Of a stretch of 64,000 nt of DNA, positions 24,040-33,863 are shown piece by piece. The position numbers and the translations under genes were made by a program. The DNA comes from Cyanidiococcus yangmingshanensis (taxonomy: Eukaryota; Rhodophyta; Bangiophyceae; Cyanidiales; Cyanidiaceae). Where the stretch lies: the NCBI GenBank assembly GCA_013995675.1, contig VWRR01000019.1, positions 293,150 through 357,149 of the forward strand, read 5' to 3'. The notes beneath the pieces were generated by a model. That model ran no database searches, had not been told where the DNA came from, and saw only the letters and a list, made by a program, of their open reading frames with translations. Position 1 is the first letter of the stretch, and each line of letters opens with the position of its first letter.

Positions 24040-25288
24040 GGACCCGGTTGGTCTCGGTTTCTTTTTCCAAGAGATAGACAGAGAGCCTCGCCAGCGCGGC
24101 TTTCTGGGACAGTTCTTGGTCGTGTCGGTCGCGTAGGTTTGCTCGACTCTTCGGTCGTCCAGGACAAGAACGCATTCATGATCATGAAATGAGCGTCATC
24201 ATGGAAACAGACCGGTCGGTGGATGGTTCTTCGGAATACGCTGCTTTCTTATGACGCAATGGTGAATGGGCCCCGTTCAGCTGGTCTTGGCGGCGCGCCA
24301 GCGAGTTGAAGCGCCTCTAACGTTGGCATACACTGGTGCGGCGGAGACACGATCCGATGACGCTTGCAACGTCAACGGTCTAAACAGGCGGCTCCGCTCT
24401 CTTGGTCATGGCCGACGGAAGCGCCTGTGAAAGTAGGATGAATAGGTGACTAGTCTGGAACTTGTTCTCCATGTGGACTTGCCAAAACTGGACTCTTGAC
24501 CATGAACACGGCGCCGATCGTCTCGATATTTGCATGACCATGGGTCGCAATCGAATGGTACTGGAGAAGACTCTCGCGGTACGGAAGAAAGCATCTTGAG
24601 GGAGACGGGTATGCCGGCATCAGACTACCGTTTCGCCGTATCGATACCGGTTCGTGCAGTGACCATACAAGTTCCTAGCGCTTGTTGCCACTGCTCATTC
24701 GAATAAAATATCTGAATCGAATCTTCTCTCCACAACGCTAGGAATGACTTTTGCTTTATCCGTCCACGATCACAGGAGGCTCTGTCTGTAGGGCCTGGAG
24801 TTTGCCGGCATCCTTGACTTGGCCATCGGTCCTCGACAGGAACCCGAACCCACCTCATGCGGATGCATGTCTCAGCCAAGATTCCTACTCATCTCATCGA
24901 ATAGAACGAATAGAGGATTTTGGAGACGTTATGTACATCGCGCACCGTTCCGCGCTCTCACCGGCTGCCGAATTCAAGTGAATACTTGTCCAGTTTAGGC
25001 TGCAGGCAGCGCTGGTCGAAGCGCGTCGCCAAGAACCCCCTGGTTTTCGAGACGATCGAAAGCGTCACCCTGAAGCATACCAGCGTAGATAGACCGGACT
25101 TGGAATAGAACAAGGGACTGTTCGCCTTGTTGAGACAGTAAGTGGCATCACTTGACAAAAGCGTCAACGGAGTCCGAGAGGCTGCGCGACGCTTGCGCTG
25201 AGAGCAGTCGCAGAGTCTCTAGAGCCGCGCTCTGAGCTAGAGTTGAGTTGTTTCTCTGACCCTTGGATGGAAGCTTGTGGCAGAAAAC
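24040..25288. other. Intergenic, nothing recognised
   Basis: 1.2 kb between two genes on the same strand. Only short open frames (up to about 95 codons) without motifs; I see no tRNA-like arms. Confidence 0.4.
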
Positions 25289-26380
25289 ATGTCTTGGTAC
25301 GTTGTTTCCAGAGCGTTGACGGTTCCTGTCGCTGCCGCTGCCGCTGCCGCCGCTGGATCGGCAGCACTAGCACCTGCCAAGGCCGTGCTTTCGGAGACAC
25401 GCTTGGGGACCGCGCTGGACTTGATGCGACGGCGCGGAGCAAATAGTTATCGTAGCGCGTCATCATCGTCGTCATCAGCAGTGCCACGACCACCGAGCAG
25501 CGGTGCATCAAGTCGCAGGCCCAAAGACTGGGGTTGGAAACCACGGGCCGTCCCGGCCGCAGTCGCTGAAGAGCTAGTAAACCTGCACAACAAGGACCCA
25601 AACAAGTGGAGCGCGGATACCTTATCCAGGAAATACGGCTACGATAGGCGATTCGTAGAAGCGGTGCTGGAGTTGGCTGCGGCAGAGCCAGCGATGCGAG
25701 CCCAAGTTGGCGAGAAACAATGGAACGAGCTCGTAGAGCCGCCACGAGCCTGGCAAGAGTTCGAGGCCCTGGTTAGAGCTCGCGCGGGTCCTCAGCACCT
25801 GGTTCTGGGCATTCCAGCGCCATGGGAGGAGGCATCCAAATCGCGCAGTCAGCACATGGGCCCTCGTGAAATCTTCTATCGACCGCGTCCAGGTGAGCGA
25901 ACAGACGCAGCTGAGGCACGCGCTGTTCGTGAACATTTTGGTGGAAAGGAGCGGATCACGGTGTCCGTGCCAGTCTCCGGGGATACCCCCAGTGATGACA
26001 GTCCGAGTACGACAACCTCATCGGCAGCGTCGTTGGAGGCAACGTCACAGCTCCCGGAATGGTGCAGCACAGGCGGTGATACGACGAGAGTATCAAAACC
26101 TCGCGTCCCGTTCGTTTTTGTCGATCGAGACACGAGTACCAGCTCAGTGACCGGCAAAGGTCCATCGGCCAGCCTACAAGTAATTGTTCGTGATACGGAT
26201 GGAGTACGGCGAGCCCCACGGCCAGAGGAGCGGAATTTCGCGCTCGCCATGTTCGGGTACGGGGAGTCGCAGAAGGCACGCCGCTACCGTCGCCGGTTTC
26301 GGCGAGTTCAAGTCTCTCTGGAAGGACCGTCCCAGGATACGCAAGGGCATCTGTCAGCTCCTTCCGCACCCCAGCCGTGA
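25289..26380 (+). CDS. Putative mitochondrial protein with a Bot1/GCD1/neugrin-like helical motif
   Basis: Not firmly recognised. Start at the ATG at 25289 (MSWYVVSRALTVPV); 363 residues. The N-terminus is rich in Ala, Ser and Arg with no acidic residues for about 20 positions, as in a mitochondrial (or plastid) presequence. Residues about 85-140 (WKPRAVPAAVAEELVNLHNK, then KWSADTLSRKYGYDRRFVEAVLEL) resemble the small helix-turn-helix-like module of the neugrin, fungal Bot1 and plant GCD1 families, where a run of the form 'xxxP.kws...LA.ky...v..il' is shared. These families act in the mitochondrial ribosome or in organelle gene expression. The C-terminal half is Ser/Thr-rich with one conserved-looking patch (RAPRPEERNFALAMFGYGES). 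Frame intact. The resemblance is from memory of consensus shape only. Confidence 0.65.
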   Translation: MSWYVVSRALTVPVAAAAAAAAGSAALAPAKAVLSETRLGTALDLMRRRGANSYRSASSSSSSAVPRPPSSGASSRRPKDWGWKPRAVPAAVAEELVNLHNKDPNKWSADTLSRKYGYDRRFVEAVLELAAAEPAMRAQVGEKQWNELVEPPRAWQEFEALVRARAGPQHLVLGIPAPWEEASKSRSQHMGPREIFYRPRPGERTDAAEARAVREHFGGKERITVSVPVSGDTPSDDSPSTTTSSAASLEATSQLPEWCSTGGDTTRVSKPRVPFVFVDRDTSTSSVTGKGPSASLQVIVRDTDGVRRAPRPEERNFALAMFGYGESQKARRYRRRFRRVQVSLEGPSQDTQGHLSAPSAPQP

Positions 26381-26601
26381 GCACCGGTTTCGTGAATGCG
26401 TGTCGAGGCTCAGACCAGACTTGTTGCGACGCTGAAAAAGTCGCGCTCGTTCAGGACGCGCTGAAGGTACAACTGGTACGACCTGTCCTCCACGCTCTGC
26501 TGGTGTAAAGTCTGACCGCTGAAACCCTTTCAGTTGAGCGCAACATGATTTGTGTACAAAGTGATTGTTTCCTCAAAATTAAGGATGGAAAATAGGAGGG
26601 G

Positions 26602-26702
26602 TTACGAGTGCTGCGCTACTACCACTGAGCTACGAAGGCTCGCCGCGACGCGGCTGCTGGTGCGAGAGCCTCCGGCGTGGGTCGAACACGCGACCTCAGC
26701 AT
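26602..26702 (-). tRNA. Permuted tRNA-Thr (anticodon CGU): 3' half precedes 5' half
   Basis: On the minus strand the T-arm half comes first (26702-26667) and the D-arm half second (26639-26602), with a 27-base spacer. Joined in 5'-half, 3'-half order, every arm pairs. Acceptor GCCTTCG/CGGAGGC has 7 of 7 pairs with one G-U. After TA, the D-stem GCTC/TAGC has 3 of 4 pairs, with an 8-base loop AGTGGTAG. The anticodon stem CAGCA/TGCTG is perfect, with loop CTCGTAA. The variable loop is AGGTC. The T-stem GCGTG/CACGC is perfect, with loop TTCGACC. Total 73 bases with discriminator T; CCA is not encoded directly. The leader GGGTTGCG pairs over 8 bp with the trailer CGTAACCC, leaving a small internal loop beside the anticodon stem, as in the bulge-helix-bulge precursor of known permuted tRNAs. 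In C. merolae such genes are expressed through a circular intermediate. Confidence 0.9.
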
Positions 26703-27642
26703 GGCGCAACCCAGCTGCACAGGATGAATCAGTACTCAAATTGACTCATAAAGACGTAGAGAGGATGAACCCTTCGCACGTGATCTATAATACCATTTAT
26801 GTCGCTAATTGGGTAGATTCATGAGTCGATCCTTGCGTGATTGCTCGCCAGCGAGGCGTGCGTTCTCGGGTCCGTGTGATCGCGAGCCCTCTCAGCTGGG
26901 ATGCCACCGTCTTGAGCGATTCAGAACGGATGTGTTTATGTGATGGAGTGTCTTCGACTGGGCCAGAGAAGGCACACGGAAGAGTTTGGTTCTCTTCTTG
27001 TGAGTATTGTGAGACAGATGTTTTGTAAGCATGCTGGTCCGTGTGATTGGATGTCTAGATGCTCGGGTCGTTAGGGTTGTAACTGGAGACAGCACCCAAA
27101 CGGTGTGCTGTACGCCATCTGGAACACGAGCTGGCATCTTGGGTAGCGCGCCGACGCATGATGTATACGTGCTCGGCATGTCGAACAGCCTCATTCATCG
27201 TTGAGGTTGGCCGCTGGGCAAGCACACCGAGTCTTCCGGTCGAGAGCGCATCCATCGTCTCTTTTCTTCTGCGATCATTAATGAGCCACAACGTGTCTGA
27301 ACCGATTGAAACGATTCGTGAGAACTAGGCAGTATGTTGCGGGGGCGCTTTCGGGCGCCAGCCGGCATGCGATGCAAACGGAGGTGGCTCGTGTACAACT
27401 TCCTCAGCGTGTGGACGTCAAAGTTGTTTCCAAGTTCAGAATTGTCTCGACAGGACGATTTTGGCGAGAGACTCGAGTTCGCTATTCATCCAGCTAGGCC
27501 ATGACGATGGCGACGAAGGCCAGTCATCAGGCTACGCCCTGCGCGCTTTCGCCGGATTCCAACCAAACACCAGAGACTGCTGTCGCTTTTCCTGGAAGCC
27601 TAATGGGCATCGGGCGCTCCATTCGGTTATCCAGTGCGCAAC
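26703..27642. other. Intergenic, nothing further recognised
   Basis: Upstream side of the permuted tRNA and 3' side of the hydrolase gene. Short frames only. 26381-26601 on the other side of the tRNA is likewise empty. Confidence 0.4.
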
Positions 27643-28791
27643 TCATGTTGCACGCACCGCCACATCGCCAGGTGCATGCTCAAGAAATTGTTGAAAGAAA
27701 CGCCCAAACTGTTCGCATATCCAGAATTCACCTTGTTCTGGATTGATATCACGAAAGAAGCCACAATGGCCACCGTAACTTGTATAGGCGAGGCAAACAA
27801 ACGGGTTCCGTACGCTCGATGGATCAGGAAGTGAAGCAGGCGCCATGAACGGGTCATCTCGCGCGTTGATAATCAAAAGCGGTGTACGCACGTCGTCCAG
27901 GTACTGTCCACAGCTGCTTTTTCGGTAATAGTCGAAGCGGTCCTTGAATCCATACGTCGGTGCAATATAGGCATCGTCGATCTCGCCGATGGTCGTTGCC
28001 TGCATGACCCGCTGAAGATCATAGGGCAAAGGGCCCGGTAGCTGACGTCGTTTCAGCTTACGCTGAATGCTCTTCACAAAACGACGACTGTAAATATAAC
28101 GGCGAATCAGACCCGAGTCTAGGATCGGCTGGCTCGCGAGCGCATCAAAAGGGACACAGTAGACCGCAGCGCTCGTGACACCGTACCGTTGAGCATGCTC
28201 TACCGATTCGCCCAAGTATTTACAGATGACGTTACCACCGAGCGAGAACCCTGATAGAAAGAGCGGGCGAGTAAAGTTTTCGCGCTCGGACGCAGCCACT
28301 CCATGACGCAGCTGCTCAATGAGAAGTCTCAGATCACTGGTCTCGCCTAGATGGTAGGATTTCGGGGTGGCGTTCGGTTCACCGGAGCAGCCGCGAAAAT
28401 TCAGTGCGTAGACATCAGCACCTAGGGTGCAGTGAAAAAGGTCCGCTAGCCGAAGCGACTGTAGTCCACGCGCTGACGACTCCAGTCCATGCAAGATGAT
28501 GGCGAGCGGGCGTTCCGAAGATGTCGTCGGCAAACCATCGGTTTCTTGGATGGAGTGTGTAGACACGGAAGCATCGGTGCCGTGTACCGCGCAATCAACA
28601 GCAAACCAGTCGCCATCTGGAGTATGGAGTCGAGCGCGATGGGTGTAACGAAAGCGGGGTGGCGCACGACCCCAGAGCGCTCCCGCTATCGTCTGGAGGT
28701 GCGGGTTCCGAGTCCACCACGGAGGAACAAAGTCTGGCACCGTAAAGTTACTGGCGATGAATGCTGGTGCCTGTTTATCGTCGTCATACAT
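27643..28791 (-). CDS. Alpha/beta hydrolase of the ABHD1/3-YheT-EMB8 family
   Basis: Serine hydrolase, probably acting on lipids or esters. Start chosen at the ATG at 28789-28791 (MYDDDKQAPAFIASNFTVPDF), 382 residues, typical for the family. Seen: the signature VPPWWTRNPHLQTI near residue 30, the oxyanion strand LAIILHGLESSARG, ALNFRGCSGEPN, nucleophile elbow GFSLGGNVICKYLGE, the acid in INARDDPF, and the His in YGGHCGFF. Middle cap region has a basic stretch (SIQRKLKRRQLPGPLPYDL). There is no clear N-terminal membrane anchor, as in YheT and the plant EMB8 group rather than animal ABHD1/3. Frame intact. The substrate cannot be told from the sequence. Confidence 0.92.
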   Translation of the reverse strand: MYDDDKQAPAFIASNFTVPDFVPPWWTRNPHLQTIAGALWGRAPPRFRYTHRARLHTPDGDWFAVDCAVHGTDASVSTHSIQETDGLPTTSSERPLAIILHGLESSARGLQSLRLADLFHCTLGADVYALNFRGCSGEPNATPKSYHLGETSDLRLLIEQLRHGVAASERENFTRPLFLSGFSLGGNVICKYLGESVEHAQRYGVTSAAVYCVPFDALASQPILDSGLIRRYIYSRRFVKSIQRKLKRRQLPGPLPYDLQRVMQATTIGEIDDAYIAPTYGFKDRFDYYRKSSCGQYLDDVRTPLLIINARDDPFMAPASLPDPSSVRNPFVCLAYTSYGGHCGFFRDINPEQGEFWICEQFGRFFQQFLEHAPGDVAVRAT

Positions 28792-29897
28792 TGCACCCGT
28801 CGCTCGCACTCGTTGGCACCCGGTAACGTCGATCCGCCGTTCCGGAGTTTCAAGTAGGGCCGCTCACGGAGCCAACAACAAGTCAGTTCGCGTCTGCACT
28901 CGCGGGTCTCCTGCAAAACCTTGAACAAAGCTAGCACGACAAGCCTCGTCCGAAAAGCGATCTTTTCGAGAGCCGACAAACGCGGCTTACCGTTCCCGTC
29001 GCAGACCTGCTTCGTAACGAGCAGCAACGACGACCCTCAATAGATGCGATACCCAATCCGTGTTCCGCAACCAATTTCGGCGATCGCGATGCGGCAGCCG
29101 CTACCCCGAGGCACCGCAATGAATGTTTCGGCCCTGGCATTACCGTAGAGACTCGTTTCTCAATGATCATGCCAAGGAACCGACCGATTGATTTGGGCAC
29201 AAGACTGGTATACTGTGTAGATCAGCTGACGGATGCAGCGCGGACAAAAGCAAAGGTCATGGAACCTTGATCATCGACTCGGGCATACTGCTGGAAACGC
29301 GTATCATGGATCGTGTACCTCCTTCCGCGGTCGCGGCTCCCCGCGACAGATAAGCATTGGGCGTCAAGTGCCATGAATCAACGCTGTATGCCAAGCCTTG
29401 GATGCTGTTGTCTGCACCGAATATGTCCTGAACCGATGCCCAAGTGAACCCGGATCGATGCACGTGCACCAAGCCGCGACGCGCGCTGAGCCTCATCAAC
29501 GCCTCGACAAGCATCCGTCAACGCCACCAAGCGTTCGCGACGGGCACATCCATGCCAGCGGCGTGAGCGTCCCCGAGTCCCGCGTCCACTTCCATTCGAT
29601 CCCAGTCGCGCCCGCACGATGCGATCCGATGCGATGCGATCCGGTCCGATCCGAGGCCTCGCCCCGTTGCGAGACGTCGCGCATCGACGCTGGCGATTGA
29701 GTGTCCCGCCCTCGGTTGTGGACATGGAACGGCGTCGCGATGCACACGGCTCCGTGGCGGCGTGCAGCGCTGGCTGTCGCCGCACCAGGGCGAGCGTGCG
29801 TGGGTGTCGCGCTCGATGCATGGCACGCGTCCGCCACCATGCGGGCCACGCATGGGTCGTGCTTGCCGTGTGGCGTGCGTGTCTCGACCTAGACGCT
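28792..29897. other. Intergenic, with a GC- and CG-rich block
   Basis: 29400-29880 is richer in G+C than its surroundings and full of short GATCC/GATGC words (for example GATCCGATGCGATGCGATCC near 29620). Several frames stay open across it on both strands because stop codons are rare there. No family is recognised. Confidence 0.4.
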
Positions 29898-30221
29898 ATG
29901 TTTGTTACCAGTGTTCGTGTTGCATCTTTTCGCCAAAAGGGCGATGTGTTCGGTGTTCGTCGAGTAGGCACTTGCTATGTAGGAACTGGAAGGGTTGGTC
30001 TTGCTCGCAGCTTGCAGGGTAGTCTGTTGAATGGCGAACGCAAACGCGAACCGAAGGAGACGAAAGAGCTGACGCAAGGCGACAAGTTCCCTGCTTGTCG
30101 TTGTTGGCAGAGCAAGAAGTTTCCAATGTGTGATGGTTCGCACGCGACGTATAATAAGGAAACTGGGGACAGTGTAGGACCTCTTGTGGTGACCGTCAAG
30201 GCCGGAGGAGCTGGTTCGTGA
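29898..30221 (+). CDS. CDGSH iron-sulfur domain (NEET) protein
   Basis: NEET proteins bind a labile 2Fe-2S cluster with three Cys and one His and act in iron/redox handling in plastids and mitochondria. Start chosen at the ATG at 29898 ([20 protein letters not shown]), 107 residues. The binding motif reads [20 protein letters not shown], i.e. C-x-C-...-P-x-C-D-G-S-H, followed by [15 protein letters not shown], which matches the plant NEET pattern in order and spacing. The first about 50 residues are basic and lack acidic residues apart from one Asp, consistent with an organelle presequence; no membrane helix as in animal mitoNEET. The open frame extends upstream into the GC-rich block, so an earlier start is possible but less likely. 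Confidence 0.9.
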   Translation: MFVTSVRVASFRQKGDVFGVRRVGTCYVGTGRVGLARSLQGSLLNGERKREPKETKELTQGDKFPACRCWQSKKFPMCDGSHATYNKETGDSVGPLVVTVKAGGAGS

Positions 30222-30583
30222 GTGCGGGTTGGTGCGCGCATGGAACGGCCACCCGCGGACAGGAAGCAAGTTGCATAGGTCTCTCACATAGTCACGGGAT
30301 GGCTGTGTTATTGATGAAGGTTTTCGCGCGTGAATTGCTCGGATTGTGACTACCGTAAACTGATTCGATTCATTCGGTTGACGAAACCAGCATCGAGCTC
30401 GTTTGGCAGGGGTTCTACACCCGATGGTGTCGGACGCTCTGTGCGTCGCGCCGGTCATTGCTCGGTCTCGGACGTGACGGCAATGAACTCGCCACGGTGT
30501 TCTTCGCGCTCCATCCTAAAAAAGGTCCTCTCGACACAGCGGTGGTGCCATGGCCCGCTGAGACTCTGTCTCTGTACAGATAG
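30222..30583. other. Short spacer, convergent 3' ends
   Basis: 362 bp between the ends of the NEET and SAC1 genes. No feature recognised. Confidence 0.4.
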
Positions 30584-32477
30584 TCATGATCCAGACTTGG
30601 TGGCGACGCGTTCCGAATCCCAGAGACGGGGTTGGTCCACGAACGCGGTGCCGTGGGAGAGCGCAAGTCGGTAGGCGATCAGGAACAGCACGACACTCGA
30701 GATACCGACTCTCTGCCTCGACCAGAGCAGAGCGTATATGAAGGTGCCGATGCTCACGACGAGCACCAAGGTCAACAAGCGACGCCAGGTACGACGCCGC
30801 TCTCGTTGCAACAGACCTGCTCAGCATCGCCGCATCCTTGTCAAAATTTCCCAGCAGAACATCCACTGCATCTTGTCGATGGCCATCGTACCCGTTGTTG
30901 ATGACGTATCGCCGAGCTGCGCTCCATCCATCCTTGAGCGTGCCGCTGAGGCTGCGACGACCCGTTCTGGTAAAGTCTGTCTTCAGGGCAGCGCTACCAG
31001 CATAGTAGTTTGCCATAGCATCCGCATGATCTGCCCAGAGACCATTGAACTGGCGCCGAAACTCCAGTTGATCGTCCATGCCGTCAAGTCCGAGGGCGTG
31101 CAACTGCACTGTAATCATACGAGAAGCAATGGCGCTCTGGACGACATTGGTGCGGTCCAGGCAGTCGATGCAGTTCGTTCGAATGACGCCGCGTTGTCGT
31201 TGAATGATTCGCCGGTGGACTACATCCGCTGTAAAGACGCCCTGTAAGAGTAGAATACGCTCAAGCTGCACAATCAGCTCATGAACGCGTTCATAGCGCA
31301 TGCCTTTGCACTCATGGTGAAAGTCCCAGGCGATATATGGGATACGACGCCGCAGTGCTTCCATTGCATAGCGCCGTTGGAGGGTCCCTTCACTACCACG
31401 TTGATTGACGAGGTCCACGACCACGACGGGCTCCTCGTAACGTGCTGAAAGTCTTTCGAAATGCCGATCAAATGCCTGTTGCGTTTCTTTTTCATCACCA
31501 ACAAAGCGAATAATCGGTTTGTAATGAAGCGTTGGTGGCTGACGCCACTGGAGCGGAACGCTTCCGCGAACCTGCACATGGGAGGTAAGCCGCTCTCCAC
31601 TCTGGATAACGGACTCTGTTTCAACGAAATTGGCGACGTGGCCGCTGGTATCAGCGCCGCGTCTAAAGAAGCGCACGCCCGCTCGAAAGCGACTACAGCG
31701 AGAAATCAATGCGTACTGCGCCTGATGGATCGATCCGTCGGCACTCGTGCATCGAAAGCGGAATAGTTCTACAAAACCAAAGAGGATCGGCCGAACTAGC
31801 GCATGGATGCGGCTCGATGGTGTGTCTGCGTCCCGCATCCGCTGAAGCAGGTTTCGCATGAGTCGTGCATTCCAGGTGAAGGCGTTCCCGGTCCAAGTTA
31901 GCTTCCGCTCGTCCGCGCACCGGCTCGATGGTCGGGATCGTTTGTCCCATTTGAAACAGGTTTGCTGGAGCCGTTGTGTGATGTCCCACTGCGGAGAATA
32001 ATAATAGTTTGGCAGGCGAAGGGCCTTTTGGAGCAACTGCATGAGCTTCTCCTCTAACTGTTTTCGTTCCTCCATCGCGGACGCGTCAGGCAGGCACCGC
32101 GCTCGTATTGGCCACACAACGAACTTGTTGACCCGATACACGTGGATAGGGTTGTCCGGAACGATGGTAGCGTCGAAAAGCGCGCCAACATGCTGACTCT
32201 CTGTCACCAGAACGAGGTACTCGTTCAGACACAAGTCTGCCACTCCAACGAGACAGTCTGCCCACAAGTCCAGTTCGACTTGCGCGTACTCAGCGTCGTT
32301 GGGTGCTGTCTGGAGGAGTTTCTGGCCACGAGCCAGCGGCTCGTCGACGTTGGTCCTGTCCATCGAGTCAGCACCAAATAGTCGACCTCGTTGGCGATCC
32401 CAGACCAGCACACACTCGACCACCGTTGGAAAGTCAGTGCTCACAAGACCGACTGCAAGCCAAGCCGATGTCGCCAT
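30584..32477 (-). CDS. SAC1: SAC1-type phosphoinositide phosphatase, one frame change at the C-terminus
   Basis: ER/Golgi enzyme that dephosphorylates phosphatidylinositol 4-phosphate. Start most likely the ATG at 32475-32477 (MATSAWLAVGLVSTDFPTVV); one at 32552 is an alternative. Seen: FVELFRFRC, RFRAGVRFFRRGADTSGHVANFVETE (the SAC RAGTR..RRG..GNVANFVETE box), YIAWDFHHECKGMRYERV, and the CX5R(T) catalytic motif in RTNCIDCLDRTNVVQS with the nucleophilic Cys. Then NFDKDAAML, after which a one-base change at the CC of 30816-30817 (minus GG) leads to the frame with QRERRRTWRRLLTLVLVVSI, two membrane helices and GTAFVDQPRL, the exact SAC1 tail. Without the change the protein would lose its ER anchor. 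Confidence 0.93.
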
Positions 32478-33863
32478 ACATCGCACCCGTCGGTCTGTTC
32501 GAGACGCGAGCAACGAACAAGGACCAGGATCGCCTGCGGGGATACTGGGCATGCTGTCAGCCGAGTCCTTGGTGGGAGACACGTCCACGACGCGATCGTC
32601 TTGGGGCACTTGTTTGGTACGGCAACGCTGCGAAACGAACAACGCCACGCGTTGTGTGTAAACGCGCCAGTTGACCGCAATTTACAGCCACCAGCGCTCT
32701 AGCCGCATTCACGCCGGGTATTAGATTTGGTGCCCAGACCGCGAAACCAGAGCGAGTCACGGAAGCCGTTAGAGATACCTTCCGTTCAAAATTAGGTCTC
32801 CGCTTTCAATATACGCGTTCTGCCAAAAGCACCTCGACCAGTGAGAAACTCGAGAGCGTCAGACCCGGAGAAATGCAAGTTGACAGACCTCGAGCGCCAT
32901 GAGACATCGCTACCAGCATTCTCGGTCCAGCACCGTTGTTCTTAGTACAATCCAGTGCATAACAATGACCTATTTGACGTGACGCGGAATCGCTCAAGTA
33001 TTGACCAGAGCGGGAAACATGAACGATTCTGGATCCTGGTTTTATCATTCATCCTTCGTAGCAATCGCACGGTTGGTTGACTCCACAGTTCCCGAACACG
33101 ATCTTCCAGATTGCTACGGATCGATCAAGTATTGACCAGAGCGAGAACCATGAATCAACTCGGGCTCAAGTAAAGATCCATGACGATATGGTCCACTGAG
33201 TCACGCAGTTTAGCGCCATACCCCTAGGCAGTCTCTCCATCGAATTCAACAATATGCCTAGCAACCGAACGTTTTCTAGACAAATGACCTCCACCTGACG
33301 CAACCCATGATTCACTCGACCAAATATGTACCCATATCACCCAGTTTGCTTTCGTGCAGCATCGTTTCCAGAGGACGGTCCGCCCCATCCAAGCGCACAG
33401 CGCGCACCTGAATCGTCTGCCTCGATCCATCCGTTCAATCGCACACCAATCCTCGCGACACAGACCGACCCACGAACTCGTATCGAATTCGACGAAACCC
33501 AATAGACAATTTCACAAGTCCAAGGATCTCTGAACTCGGTAACACATATTGCGTATGACTCCTCCTAACGCTCGATGAACGGAGAAGCACGCTCTCTGGT
33601 GCCCGAACCGAGTCAGTATCTGAACCGGACACGAGCATCGCATCGTCGCGACACCGCTGCATCGATCGATCCGGGCCGGCACCCCACGCCAAGCGCCTGC
33701 GTGACACATCGTCGTGTCACCGTCGAGACGACGACGTTCGGCCATCGATGCGCCGTTCACGGAGCGCATGCGCGTGGCCAAAGAACGATGATTTTAGGGA
33801 TCGTACGACCTGTAGCGTTCCTCTCTTTTGTCTCGACTAGGGAGCTTTTAGTTTTGGTGATCA
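32478..33863. other. Divergent intergenic region with a short direct repeat
   Basis: Upstream of both SAC1 and S-adenosylhomocysteinase. A direct repeat of about 30 bp (core TCAAGTATTGACCAGAGCG) occurs at 32994 and 33125, an offset of 131 bp. It might be a regulatory element or a relic of duplication. Open frames at 33224-33781 lack motifs. Confidence 0.45.
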
